Source: Thermatribacter sp964570785 (GTDB lineage: Bacteria; Atribacterota; Atribacteria; Atribacterales; Thermatribacteraceae). From it: 45,447 nt of DNA. Under the pieces are notes generated by a model, which was not told where the DNA came from, did not search any database, and saw only the letters and a list, made by a program, of their open reading frames with translations. Below, piece by piece: positions 9,224 through 17,898 of this stretch (within the stretch, counting starts at the first letter, position 1; every line of letters begins with the position of its first letter). Location: contig CAZMZG010000009.1 in NCBI GenBank assembly GCA_964570785.1, positions 1 through 45,447 of the forward strand, given 5' to 3'. Made by a program: the position numbers and the translations under genes.

Positions 9224-10762
9224 GTGAACATGGTTGAGTTGCTGAAACTGCATAAGATCACCAAACTTTTCCCAGGCGTCGTTGCTCTTGACAGAGTTAC
9301 TTTAAAGGTGAAAGCAGGTGAAGTCCACGCTCTGGTAGGAGAAAACGGAGCTGGGAAGAGCACTCTGGTTAAGATTGTAAGTGGTGCTTATCCCCCAGAT
9401 GAGGGATTTCTTCTTTGGAAAGGGGAAAAAATCATTTTTTCTCATCCCTCTCAGGCTCAGAGGCAGGGCATTTTTACTGTTCATCAACAGCGTCAGTTGG
9501 TACCCCTTTTTTCAGGCTATGAAAACCTGTTTGTGGGTCGTGCTTATCCCCAGAGGAAAGGCGTGATTAGCTGGAGAGAGGTAAAAAGAATTGCGAAGGA
9601 ACTCAGGGAGAAGCTGGGGATCGAAATTGATCTTTCTCTTCCCGCTTCGATGCTTACCCCTGCAGAGAGAACCATGGTTGAGATAATGCGAGCTTTGCTG
9701 GTGCGTGCAGAACTAATCATTCTTGATGAACCTACTGCTTCACTTTCGGAAGACGAGACACACAAGCTTTTTGAGATTATAAAGCAATTGAGAGAACGGG
9801 GTACGACCTTTTTGTATGTTTCGCACCGTTTGGAAGAGGTTTTTGCTTTGTGCGACCGAATTACAGTCTTGCGCAATGGTCGCTTGATAAAGACTTTGGA
9901 AACTTCTCGGACTAGCAAATCTGAACTAATCAATTTAATGGCTGGAAAAGAAGCTGTTGACGGTTTCTCTGTTCCGCCTCCGCCGGCTTTCGAGAGAGAA
10001 GCGCTTTTGTCTGTTCGTCAGCTTTCTACACTTGATGGGAAAGTAAAGGAAGTTAACCTGGATCTTTTTCGAGGTGAAATTCTGGGTCTTTTTGGGTTAG
10101 TGGGTGCTGGACGAACCGAGTTGCTGGAGGCGTTGTATGGAGTGCGTCGCCTTGCTAAAGGTGAAATATATCTTTTAGGGAAAAAGGTAGTTGTTAGAAA
10201 CCCTTATGAGGCTATGCATGCTGGTTTTGCTCTTGTCCCGGAGGACCGACTTCGAGGAGGGATTGTGCCTTCCCTTTCAGTGCGCGAGAACATGACTTTG
10301 CCCATTATTGAACGGTTTCGGTTTATGTCCTGGTTGCCTATTCCCGAAAAAAAAAGAGAAAGAAACTTTGTGAACCAGATGATTCATCGTTTAAAGATTA
10401 AAGCCGCAAGTCCGGAGCAGTCAGTGACCTCTCTTAGTGGAGGCAACCAGCAGAAAGTAGTTCTTGCCAAATGGATTGCTCGCGAAGCGCGAGTTTTTTT
10501 GTGTGATGAGCCAACTCAGGGTGTTGATGTTGGTGTCAGAAGAGAAATATACGAACTTCTCTACGGACTGACTCGGGAGGGCGTAGGAATTTTGTTTGTT
10601 TCCTCAGACCTTGAGGAGGTACTTGCGGTTAGCCATCGGATAGGGGTTATGGTAAGGGGGCGGTTAGTTAAAATATTGCCTCGTAAGGAAGCTTCGTTTC
10701 AGAGCATTCTGTCTCTTTGCTATGGTGTGGAAGGTGGAAAGGATGAAGGTTGTGCGGGGTAA
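9224..10762 (+). CDS. Sugar ABC transporter ATP-binding protein (RbsA/MglA-type, two ATPase domains)
   Basis: Powers the sugar importer from the cytoplasmic side. It is a 512-residue tandem ATPase as usual for this family. Domain 1 has Walker A GENGAGKST (39-47) and Walker B LIILDEPTAS (ending near 173), with a degenerate signature LTPAERTMVE. Domain 2 has a non-canonical P-loop GLVGAGRTE, an intact signature LSGGNQQK and Walker B FLCDEPTQGVD. A degraded P-loop in the second domain is characteristic of RbsA, MglA and XylG. GTG at 9224 is 11 bases after GGAG; ATG at 9230 would remove two residues. The start region sits just behind the stem-loop at 9191-9218. The 3' end overlaps the permease gene by 20 bases, indicating coupled translation. 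Confidence 0.93.
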   Translation: MNMVELLKLHKITKLFPGVVALDRVTLKVKAGEVHALVGENGAGKSTLVKIVSGAYPPDEGFLLWKGEKIIFSHPSQAQRQGIFTVHQQRQLVPLFSGYENLFVGRAYPQRKGVISWREVKRIAKELREKLGIEIDLSLPASMLTPAERTMVEIMRALLVRAELIILDEPTASLSEDETHKLFEIIKQLRERGTTFLYVSHRLEEVFALCDRITVLRNGRLIKTLETSRTSKSELINLMAGKEAVDGFSVPPPPAFEREALLSVRQLSTLDGKVKEVNLDLFRGEILGLFGLVGAGRTELLEALYGVRRLAKGEIYLLGKKVVVRNPYEAMHAGFALVPEDRLRGGIVPSLSVRENMTLPIIERFRFMSWLPIPEKKRERNFVNQMIHRLKIKAASPEQSVTSLSGGNQQKVVLAKWIAREARVFLCDEPTQGVDVGVRREIYELLYGLTREGVGILFVSSDLEEVLAVSHRIGVMVRGRLVKILPRKEASFQSILSLCYGVEGGKDEGCAG

Positions 10763-11693
10763 ATCGGTGTTTCTGACTTCTTACGGAACTCTCATTGCGC
10801 TTTTTATCATATTTTTAGCTTTTTCGCTTTTGAGTCCAGATGTTTTTCCCACTTTGCGTAATTTGCTCAATATTACCCGTCAAATTTCTCTGCTTGCTAT
10901 TATTGCCACTGGAGCCACTGTGATTATGACGGTTGGAGAATTTGACCTTTCCATTGGTGCTATGGCCAGTTTCGGTGGAGTTCTGGCAACTGGTCTGGTG
11001 GTAGGCGGTATGCCTATTCCTATAGCCACTTTGCTGACTCTGGCCTTGGCTTTTATTTTTGGTCTGGGCAATGGTTATCTGGTGACTCATTTTAAGGTTT
11101 TTTCTTTCATTACCACGCTTTCCAGCGGAACCATGCTGAGTGGTGTTACTTTTTGGTACACCGGTGGGGCTACCATTTTTGGGGGAATTCCAGAACCTTT
11201 TCTGTGGCTGGGGCAGGGAATGGTTGGTCCTTTGCCTGTTCCAACCATCCTTATGTTTCTGGTGGTAGTGCTCTTTTGGTTTTTGCTGGGTTATACTGAA
11301 TTTGGGCGCAGGTTATACGCCATTGGAGGTAATCAAATGGCGGCTGAACTTTCTGGGGTGCGGGTAGCGCGTGATAAAACTCTTGCTTTTGGTTGCACAG
11401 CACTTCTTGCCGCCTCAGCTGGCATAATCCTTGCTTCTCGTTTGGGTTCGGCTCATCCCACTGCGGGTGGAGGTTTGTTTTTGCCTTCTTATGCGGCGGT
11501 TTTCCTTGGGATGACCACAGTTAAGGGTGGTTTCCCCAATGCCTGGGGAACGTTTGTAGGAAGTTTGATGATTGGTGTTATTGCCAATGGCCTTACCATT
11601 CTTAATGTTCCGTTCTATTTGCAGGATATAGTTACTGGTGCCATCGTTATCATGGCGGTTGTGTTCCAGAGCTTGGGGAAACTTACTTTTTGA
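10743..11693 (+). CDS. Sugar ABC transporter permease (RbsC-like)
   Basis: Membrane channel subunit of the importer, BPD_transp_2 family. ATG at 10743 (MKVVRGKSVFL) follows GGTGGAAAGG; an earlier GTG at 10722 would lengthen the overlap with the ATPase gene and lacks a site. 316 residues, roughly eight to ten hydrophobic segments. Family hallmarks are the first periplasmic stretch LRNLLNITRQISLLAIIATG, the block TVGEFDLSIGAMA (in RbsC: GGIDLSVG), and the cytoplasmic loop TEFGRRLYAIGGNQMAAELSG, which contacts the ATPase. The gene is complete and in normal context between its ATPase and the kinase gene. Confidence 0.92.
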   Translation: MKVVRGKSVFLTSYGTLIALFIIFLAFSLLSPDVFPTLRNLLNITRQISLLAIIATGATVIMTVGEFDLSIGAMASFGGVLATGLVVGGMPIPIATLLTLALAFIFGLGNGYLVTHFKVFSFITTLSSGTMLSGVTFWYTGGATIFGGIPEPFLWLGQGMVGPLPVPTILMFLVVVLFWFLLGYTEFGRRLYAIGGNQMAAELSGVRVARDKTLAFGCTALLAASAGIILASRLGSAHPTAGGGLFLPSYAAVFLGMTTVKGGFPNAWGTFVGSLMIGVIANGLTILNVPFYLQDIVTGAIVIMAVVFQSLGKLTF

Positions 11694-11727
11694 ATGAAAA
11701 TCTCTTTTGAAAGGAAGCAGGAAGCTT

Positions 11728-13248
11728 GTGAAAGAGCTCATTCTTGCTATTGATGCTGGAACAAGTAGTCTTAAGGTGGCAGTTTTTGATCTTGAAGGTA
11801 AAGAGGTGGCGTCTACAAGTAAAGATTACCCTACTCGGTTTTATACTTCAGGCAGAGTTGAGCAAAATCCTCATGATTGGTGGGAGACTTTAATTTTCTG
11901 TTTACATCATCTTTGGGAAACGGGTGTTGTTTCCCGAAGCATTGTGGGCATCGGCCTTACTGGACAGATGGAGCTCTGCCTTCCTCTTGATGCGAAATCC
12001 AACCTTCTTTACCCTGCGATTCTTTATTCTGACATGCGGGCTCAGCGAGAAGCCGATTTTATAGCAAAGACCATTGGCGGAGAAAAGTTTTGGGCGTATA
12101 CAGGCAATTTCCCTCGTGCCTCGATGACTTTAGCAAAGATCATGTGGCTCAAAGAGCACCTTCCTGACCTGTATCGTTTGACTCAGAAAATAGTAAGCAG
12201 TTCCAAGGATTATTTGCTTTTTCGCTTAACAGGAGTGCATATTACCGACCCTACCAGTGCTTCGACTACCGGCATATTGAATATTCGAAAACGGATCTGG
12301 GAGGATGAAATACTCACGGTAGCTGGTATTTCATCCTCCCTTTTGCCGCCGGTTCTTACTTCGACGAAAGAGGCAGGTTCTGTAACTTCTGAAGCTGCAA
12401 GGGTTACTGGCTTACCAGCTGGTTGTCCAGTGTTTAACGGAGCTGGTGATGCTGGAGCTTCAAGTCTGGGGGCTGGTGTTTTCGACCCCTCAAGGGCCTA
12501 TTGCTACCTGGGTACCACAGGTTGGGTGGCTACTCTGGATACTTCTTTACCTGCGGAGCCCCAGAAAGGAATTTTCGTACTTTGTGATCCAGAACCACGG
12601 TATTATATTTTGGTTGCTCCCCTTTTGAATGCAGGCAGGGCCTATCGCTGGGCGATTGAAATTCTGGGTTACGGTAAGGAGGGGGGATATGCTCGAGCGG
12701 AAGAAGAACTGAAAACGGTTTCTCCAGGAAGCGGAGGGGTCGTTTTCCTCCCCTATCTCCAGGGAGAACGCAGCCCCTTTTTTGATCCTCATGCTCGCGG
12801 AGCCTTCTTCGGGCTTTCTGAGGCAACTGGTAGAGCAGAAATGCTGCGTGCTGTTCTTGAGGGGGTATCCTTTGCTATTCGCCAGGTTATTGCCCTTTTA
12901 AAAAGTAAAAAAGGTTGCAAAGAACTAAACTTCCTTACCCTTATCGGTGGGGGTAGTCAGAGTGCAGTATGGTCTCAAATTCTTGCTGATGTTTGCGGTG
13001 TTAAAATTATGGTTCCTGCAAGGGAAGTGGGTGCCACGTGTTTTGGTGCCTTTTTGCTTACTCTTGCTGGATGTTCAGGCTTTCTGAATCGATCGCTGGC
13101 TGACCGAGTTCTTGAAGAAGGTTGTGTATATAATCCTTCTCAAGAAGCACGAGCAGTTTATGATAGGCTGTTTCCGATTTATGAAAAGCTGTATCCTCTG
13201 CTGAAGGGCGCCTTCGCAGAGCGAGCTAGGGTTGGTTTTTGTAATTAA
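11728..13248 (+). CDS. FGGY-family carbohydrate kinase (xylulokinase-like)
   Basis: Cytoplasmic ATP-dependent kinase, likely acting on the sugar brought in by the upstream ABC importer. The start is GTG at 11728 with AAAGGAAG about 10 bases upstream; an in-frame TTG at 11707 has no site. It has 506 residues, the usual length. The N-terminal phosphate-1 motif is LAIDAGTSSLKVAVFD. The block VGIGLTGQMELCLPLD resembles xylulokinases (G-x-S-G-Q-M-H-G), but His is replaced by Glu or another residue here, so the substrate may differ. C-terminal domain motifs are GAGDAGASSLGAG, LGTTGW and the adenosine-binding GGGSQSAVWSQILADVCG. Xylulose, another ketopentose or a polyol are all possible. A bidirectional hairpin follows at 13333-13366. 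Confidence 0.88.
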   Translation: MKELILAIDAGTSSLKVAVFDLEGKEVASTSKDYPTRFYTSGRVEQNPHDWWETLIFCLHHLWETGVVSRSIVGIGLTGQMELCLPLDAKSNLLYPAILYSDMRAQREADFIAKTIGGEKFWAYTGNFPRASMTLAKIMWLKEHLPDLYRLTQKIVSSSKDYLLFRLTGVHITDPTSASTTGILNIRKRIWEDEILTVAGISSSLLPPVLTSTKEAGSVTSEAARVTGLPAGCPVFNGAGDAGASSLGAGVFDPSRAYCYLGTTGWVATLDTSLPAEPQKGIFVLCDPEPRYYILVAPLLNAGRAYRWAIEILGYGKEGGYARAEEELKTVSPGSGGVVFLPYLQGERSPFFDPHARGAFFGLSEATGRAEMLRAVLEGVSFAIRQVIALLKSKKGCKELNFLTLIGGGSQSAVWSQILADVCGVKIMVPAREVGATCFGAFLLTLAGCSGFLNRSLADRVLEEGCVYNPSQEARAVYDRLFPIYEKLYPLLKGAFAERARVGFCN

Positions 13249-13332
13249 TGGTGTGTACGAAATATTTGTGCTTTTAAGTTGATGATAATTTTTGTGTAGT
13301 GTTCCAAAGGGGGTTTTGAATTTTGAAGTTAG

Positions 13333-13366
13333 ACATAGCACTCCACGAGCTTCTGGAGAGCTATGT
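13333..13366. terminator. Hairpin between convergent kinase and msrAB remnant
   Basis: Arms ACATAGC-A-CTCCA (13333-13345) and TGGAG-A-GCTATGT (13354-13366) pair over 12 bp with one A-A mismatch around the loop CGAGCTTC. It lies between two converging genes with short T-rich tracts on both sides, so it probably serves as a weak bidirectional terminator. Nothing else is seen in 13249-13374. Confidence 0.5.
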
Positions 13367-13374
13367 ACTTGTTT

Positions 13375-14437
13375 CTACTTTTCAAAAAGCTTCAGGCATT
13401 TGCCATATCCTTCTTGTTCGGGATCTTCCTTGAGTATAAAACTAAGAGCAACGGAGTTGATGCAGTAACGTTTACCTGTAGGTGGTGGTCCATCGTTAAA
13501 GACGTGGCCGAGATGAGAATCGGTATATTTGCTTCTCACCCCAGTACGGTTCATCCCCGCGCTATAATCAGGTAGCTCGATTATGTTTTCCGGTTCCAGA
13601 AGTCTGGTGAAACTGGGCCAATCAGTGTCTGAGTCATATTTGTCAAGAGAGCTAAAAGGAAGCTCTCCAGAAACCACATCCACATATATTCCTCCCTTTT
13701 TCGTTCCAGTATTCGTTTTGGAAGGGTGGTTCGGTAGTATTTTCCTGTGTTACGGTATACTGTGAGGGAGTAAGCATCTGGCACAATTCCTCTTCAGTAG
13801 GTTTTCGAGATTGCAGATACTTTTTTCTAATGAATTCTCTTTGTTCCAGTACTTTTCCTTAGATTCTTTGCGTCCGGAGTCAGAACTGTAAGTCAAGTAA
13901 CGGATGGAGCATTTTCGTAATACTCCTGATAGTGCTTTTTTACTGGATAAAAGATGGAAGCGGGTAGAATTCCAGTTACTATGAGTTTGGAGAATTTTCC
14001 GGATTGTCCCAGCTCTTTTTTGGATTTTTCGGCAAGTTCTTTTTGCTTTTCGTTGTGGTAAAAGATTGCTGTTCGGTATTGTGGTCCTCGGCCTGCAAAC
14101 TGGCCTTTGGGTCAGTGGGGTCGATGTTTTTCCAGAATACCTCCAGAATCCTCGTAGGATATTTGCTGGGGATTATAGGTTACTCTCACTGCTTCAAAGT
14201 GTCCAGTAGTTCCCGAGCAAACCTCTTCGTAAGAGGGTTTTCTTTGCGTCTTCCTGTATATCCTGAAGTTACCTCCACCACACCGGCTAATTTTTCAAAA
14301 ACGCTCTCCATGCACCAGAAACAGTCCCCGGCAAAAGTGGCATTTTCATAACTTGCATGCGAGCACCAGCCCTGCGCCTGTGCTTTCTGGGTTAGAAACG
14401 TTGAAAGGAGAATGGCTGCTATAGTTAAAATCTTCAA
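13375..14437 (-). pseudogene. msrAB: Decayed secreted methionine sulfoxide reductase MsrA-MsrB fusion
   Basis: Read on the minus strand from a TTG at 14437 (behind GAGGT), the gene starts with a signal peptide (MKILTIAAILLSTFLTQ, cut after AQA) and then ATFAGDCFWCMESVFEKLAG, the MsrA active-site region (normally GGCFWC; the catalytic Cys is kept, one Gly is Asp). MsrA continues piecewise in shifting frames: SYEEVCSGTTGHFEAVRVTY, ILEVFWKNIDPTDPK, KGQFAGRGPQYRTAIFYHNE. The linker leads to MsrB: TPSQYTVTQENTTEPPFQNE, a further shift, DVVSGELPFSSLDKYDSDTD, HLGHVFNDGPPPTGKRYCIN (catalytic Cys) and a stop at 13375. At least five single-base shifts are needed, so it is dead. Intact MsrAB fusions repair oxidised methionine in exported proteins. 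Its loss suits a strict anaerobe. The flanking helicase is intact, arguing against poor base calling. Confidence 0.88.
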
Positions 14438-14633
14438 AACTATTACCTCGTTGCTTTTAGAACTTGTAAGAAAACCTTTTCGCTTTTTATTCCCCTTTTG
14501 ATGCAGGGATTGAAGGGAGGAGTATTCTTTTTGGATGCTGAACCGTCTATAAGATTGCACTTGGCAAGGAGAAGTGACTTCCGAAGTCAAGCACGCTCAT
14601 CATCAAATGATTAGTAGCAACTTTTTAAGATTT

Positions 14634-16208
14634 TCAAAAGCTTCTTTGCACACCTTCTGGATATCGTAGCGACAAAATGCGGTCTATCCGAAAGGTGCGT
14701 TCTTCGCCTCTTGTCTGACAAAAAGCTCGCAACCCTAGAAACTCTTTTCCTCGAAAGCACATGGTTCCGATTTCCAGAGGAACGATAGTCCGGTGGCTTT
14801 TCTCGTCGCTACTTTTCAAATATACCATTTCCAGTGCATGCCCCTTTTCTCTTGCTTCTTTGAGTAAATCGATTTTCTTTTCAGGAGGGAAATCTTCTTC
14901 TGCTAATCTGTACTGGTATTCGGTTAGAAAGCGGACTACCGCTCTATCCATGCGAATGTGTCCCTTCTGGACGGGTTTTTGAAGGACGATTCCCTCCAGA
15001 GTTCGACAGCGGGATAGCGCCACATAAAGCTGCCCATGAGCAAATGTTCCTCTACCAAGGTCAATAACTACCCGGTCAAAGGTTAGTCCCTGACTTTTGT
15101 GAATGGTGATTGCCCAGGAAAGTCGCAGAGGATATTGAGTGAAAGAACCGGTTTTCCTGGTGTTAATACGGTGTTCCTGCCTGTCGTAGTAAAACTCAAA
15201 CATATCCCAAGTGCACGGCTCTACCTCAACTATTTCACCGTTTTCAAGGGCAAGAACTATTGCTTCTTCTTTTTCTCGCTTTCCAAAGTCCACTACCTGG
15301 CCAATGGTCCCATTAACCCACCGCCCCAGAGAATCATTGTTAAGCAACATTACCTGGGCACCCTTTTTGATTCGCAAAACCAGGTCAGTAGGCAAGTCCG
15401 TTGCTGAAAAGTTTCCAGTCATAGAACCTGTGTACACCCTTTCCTTCCCCTTAAGCATCTGCATTTTTTCTTCATTGATTTTTCGTGCACTTTTATTGGT
15501 TGTTGTAAGGTAAACCACAAATGCTTCTTTTTCTGGAACGTACCCGGGAATAACCCGCTTGTTAAGGAGTTCAAGATCTTTGTCGCTTGCCGTGTTATTT
15601 CGAATTCGGTTCAAAATACTAATGAATTTTTTGTCGCTCTGACGATAAACTTTTTCTAGTTCCACAAAAGCGGGATGGATTTCCTGGAAAGATTGGGCGC
15701 TAAAAAAGTAGGGACTCTGATAATATTCTCGAAAAAGGGCCTTTTCGCCTGCCTTTACAACTGGGGGAAGTTGATAAAGATCTCCGATGAATACCATCTG
15801 AATGCCACCAAAGGGTTTACCAGGTTTCTTCCCAAAGCGACGCAGGAACGCGTCGATGCAATCGAGGAGATCAGCTCGAACCATGGAAATCTCATCAATC
15901 ACAATGGTGTCAAGATTTTTGTATAATTTCTTGTCAGCTGGTTGAATTGATTCCACCGTGTCCAAGGTTACGTCAGGGCGAAACTGGAAGAAAGAATGAA
16001 TGGTTTGCCCTCGAACGTTGATAGCCGCTACTCCTGTGGGTGCCAGAACAGCCATATTTTTCTTGGTATTTTCTCTAAAATACTGCAAAAGAGTAGATTT
16101 TCCCGTTCCTGCCCGACCGGTGACAAATAGTGATTGCGCGCTTCCCTCCATAATTTCAAAAGCCCTTACGAATTCTGGATTCAGCTCGATGTCCTTGGAG
16201 AGGTTCAT
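14634..16208 (-). CDS. Pif1-like superfamily 1 DNA helicase with C-terminal WYL domain
   Basis: ATP-dependent 5'-3' DNA helicase of the Pif1/RecD group. I chose ATG 16208 (MNLSKDIELNPEFVRAFEIM) because it matches the usual family N-terminus; a TTG at 16268 would add 20 residues, and neither has a clear ribosome binding site. With 524 residues, Walker A is GRAGTGKST (31-39), motif II is VIDEISM, motif III FIGDLYQLPP, and the C-terminal UvrD-type motifs TIHKSQGLTFDRV and YVALSRCRTLEGI are intact. Residues about 458-524 form a WYL-type module (MVYLKSS, then FRGKEFLGLRAFC and ERTFRIDRI). WYL modules are ligand- or nucleic-acid-sensing folds in many bacterial regulators and defence proteins. Pif1-WYL fusions are known, but their role is unclear. 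A strong promoter with an embedded palindrome lies upstream (16300-16329). Two or more genes are not co-transcribed visibly except the dead msrAB downstream. Confidence 0.88.
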   Translation of the reverse strand: MNLSKDIELNPEFVRAFEIMEGSAQSLFVTGRAGTGKSTLLQYFRENTKKNMAVLAPTGVAAINVRGQTIHSFFQFRPDVTLDTVESIQPADKKLYKNLDTIVIDEISMVRADLLDCIDAFLRRFGKKPGKPFGGIQMVFIGDLYQLPPVVKAGEKALFREYYQSPYFFSAQSFQEIHPAFVELEKVYRQSDKKFISILNRIRNNTASDKDLELLNKRVIPGYVPEKEAFVVYLTTTNKSARKINEEKMQMLKGKERVYTGSMTGNFSATDLPTDLVLRIKKGAQVMLLNNDSLGRWVNGTIGQVVDFGKREKEEAIVLALENGEIVEVEPCTWDMFEFYYDRQEHRINTRKTGSFTQYPLRLSWAITIHKSQGLTFDRVVIDLGRGTFAHGQLYVALSRCRTLEGIVLQKPVQKGHIRMDRAVVRFLTEYQYRLAEEDFPPEKKIDLLKEAREKGHALEMVYLKSSDEKSHRTIVPLEIGTMCFRGKEFLGLRAFCQTRGEERTFRIDRILSLRYPEGVQRSF

Positions 16209-16299
16209 AATGGATTGTTCAGCCTGCCTTTTAATTGGGGTGCCCAATGAATAGGATTTAGCCTTCAAAGTCTGATATAACAGAAAATCTTCCAGAGCA

Positions 16300-16329
16300 A
16301 TTATACACTCTCTTAGAAGAGTGTTTCAA
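16300..16329 (-). promoter_or_regulatory. Helicase promoter with palindromic operator in the spacer
   Basis: On the minus strand TTGAAA (16329-16324) and TATAAT (16305-16300) are separated by 18 bases, a near-consensus sigma-70-type promoter. The spacer is itself an inverted repeat: arms ACACTCT (16305-16311) and AGAGTGT (16318-16324) flank CTTAGA. A protein bound there would block RNA polymerase. The cognate regulator is unknown; autoregulation through the WYL domain is a guess. Confidence 0.6.
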
Positions 16330-16504
16330 TTCTTATGGAAGAGCATATGACTGACTACCTACTTTTGAGCTTAGAAAAGAAAGTAGAATTAAGAGGGATA
16401 ATCCCTCTCAGTTAAGTTAACTTTCATCGCTGAAATTTGACAGTGTTACTATCTGCAACACAGCGTTGACAACGAACCTTGAATAATGTACCTTTTATTT
16501 GAGA

Positions 16505-16534
16505 TTGAATATGATATATCAGATATTGGATAAT
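16505..16534 (+). promoter_or_regulatory. Probable dctPQM promoter with TGATATATCA operator (site 1)
   Basis: TGATATATCA at 16512-16521 is a perfect 10-bp palindrome followed by GATATT. It lies between a possible -35 TTGAAT (16505-16510) and a possible -10 GATAAT (16529-16534), an 18-base spacer, so binding would repress. The same motif recurs at 20548, 21255 and 26612. The dctP start is 136 bases further on; the rest of 16330-16669 holds an A/T-rich leader plus small palindromes at 16392-16408 (AGAGGGAT / ATCCCTCT) and 16415-16424 (AAGTTAACTT) whose roles are unknown. Confidence 0.6.
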
Positions 16535-16669
16535 ACACTAATTTGCAAAGAGAAATGGAGGTGGTGTTATCGGCTTATTGAAGTCTGCTGGTGTGTTTTG
16601 GATTTTTGAATTAGATGGTTTAGGTGTTAGCAGGGAGAAATTGGTAAATAAGAGAAGGGAGGTTTTTTT

Positions 16670-17692
16670 GTGAGAAGCTTTAAATTGGTTTCGGTGCTTT
16701 TGGTTTTAGTTGTTGTGTGTCTTCTACTTGTCAGTTCAGCAGTAGCTGCTTCTAAGTATGTTTTGAAATTCAATCACGTTTTAGCTGCTACCGAGCCTTA
16801 TCACGAAGGTTTTTTGAAATGGGCTAAAGCTGTTGAGGAGCGCACCAACGGTGGTCTGAAAATTGAGGTCTATCCCAGTGCGCAGTTGGGGGTCGAGGAA
16901 GACATTCTGGAGCAAATCAGAGCAGGAGCAAATATTGGTCAAAATACTGATTCAGCAAGAATGGGTATGTATGTACCTCAAATTGCGGTTATGAATGCAG
17001 CTTATTTTATTGACTTCATGGGAGCTAAAACTTCAGAGGAAGTTATAGAAACGCTCAAAAAAATCAAAGAATCGGAAGTTATGAAGAAGTGGCTTAGTGA
17101 GTTGGAGGAGAAGTATGGCTTCAAAGTGCTTTCCTTTATGTGGGTTCAAGGATACAGACACTTTATAACCAACAAGCCTATTCGAACTCCTGAGGATCTT
17201 AAAGGTTTGAGAATCAGAACGCCGGGAGCACCTGTCTGGCAAGAGTCTATCCGTGCTTTGGGAGCACAGCCAGTAGCTGTCAATTTTGGCGAGATTTATA
17301 CCGCCGTGCAGACCAAAGCAGTTGATGGTGCTGAATTGGTGTATGCTAATGTTGTTGCTGCCTCCCTTTATGAGGTTTTAAAGTATATGTCGGAGACGGG
17401 GCATATTCTCCTGATTAATTTTGAAGTGGTCAGCTCCAAGTGGTTCAATAACTTGCCACCAGAATATCAGCAGATTTTGGTCGAGGAATGCGACAAAGCA
17501 GGAATAGAAACTTCTCTTAAAATAATGCAAGAGCTGGAAGAATCCTTTAAGCAGCAAGCCATTGAGAAGGGTCTTCAGGTTATTACAGACGTTGATAAGG
17601 AAGCTTTTATGAAAGCAGCAGAAAAAGCGTATGAAAAATTGAACCTCGTTGAGGCAAGAAATGCGCTTATGGAAGCAATTAAAGAAGAGTAA
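16670..17692 (+). CDS. dctP: TRAP transporter substrate-binding protein (DctP family)
   Basis: Extracytoplasmic binding protein of a TRAP transporter, usually for C4-dicarboxylates, sugar acids or other carboxylates. GTG at 16670 is 7 bases after AAGGGAGGT. Residues 1-26 form the signal peptide (cut after SSAVAA). The mature part matches DctP throughout: FNHVLAATEPYHEGFLKWA, EVYPSAQLG, then the central block LKGLRIRTPGAPVWQESIRA, in which the Arg of IRTP is the family's carboxylate-binding residue, and GEIYTAVQTKAVDGAE. With 340 residues it is of normal length. It leads the operon dctPQM-SDR, with a stem-loop separating it from dctQ. The ligand is unknown; the dehydrogenase downstream points to a hydroxy acid or sugar acid. 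Confidence 0.93.
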   Translation: MRSFKLVSVLLVLVVVCLLLVSSAVAASKYVLKFNHVLAATEPYHEGFLKWAKAVEERTNGGLKIEVYPSAQLGVEEDILEQIRAGANIGQNTDSARMGMYVPQIAVMNAAYFIDFMGAKTSEEVIETLKKIKESEVMKKWLSELEEKYGFKVLSFMWVQGYRHFITNKPIRTPEDLKGLRIRTPGAPVWQESIRALGAQPVAVNFGEIYTAVQTKAVDGAELVYANVVAASLYEVLKYMSETGHILLINFEVVSSKWFNNLPPEYQQILVEECDKAGIETSLKIMQELEESFKQQAIEKGLQVITDVDKEAFMKAAEKAYEKLNLVEARNALMEAIKEE

Positions 17693-17829
17693 TAGTTTGG
17701 AAATTGCTGATTGCAAGGTTTTTTGTTTCGAGCGATAGACAGGAAAGGTTGTTAAAAGGTAAGCTGGAGAGAATTAGAGGGTATGATTATGGCTTGTTTT
17801 GTAACCGGACTTGAGTATTGCTTTGTGTT

Positions 17830-17856
17830 AAGGCCCAACCCTTGAGGTTGGGCCTT
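17830..17856 (+). terminator. Strong stem-loop between dctP and dctQ
   Basis: AAGGCCCAACC (17830-17840) and GGTTGGGCCTT (17846-17856) form a perfect 11-bp stem with loop CTTGA. Only a short T-run follows. In this position it probably protects the dctP message and lets only part of transcription proceed into dctQM. Confidence 0.75.
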
Positions 17857-17898
17857 TGGTGTTTAACCTGGACGTATCTTAGCAAGGAGTGGTTGGTA

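Noticed and set aside
13363..14351. Several plus-strand open frames across 13363-14351
   Set aside because: They are antisense to the decayed msrAB gene, whose motifs are unmistakable on the minus strand.
16577..16672. Short leader peptide frame before dctP
   Set aside because: A roughly 30-codon TTG frame exists, but it has no well-spaced ribosome site and no attenuator-like codon run or structure.
17818..17898. Earlier start for dctQ
   Set aside because: It would translate through the dctP-dctQ stem-loop and has no ribosome site, whereas GTG 17899 follows AAGGAG.
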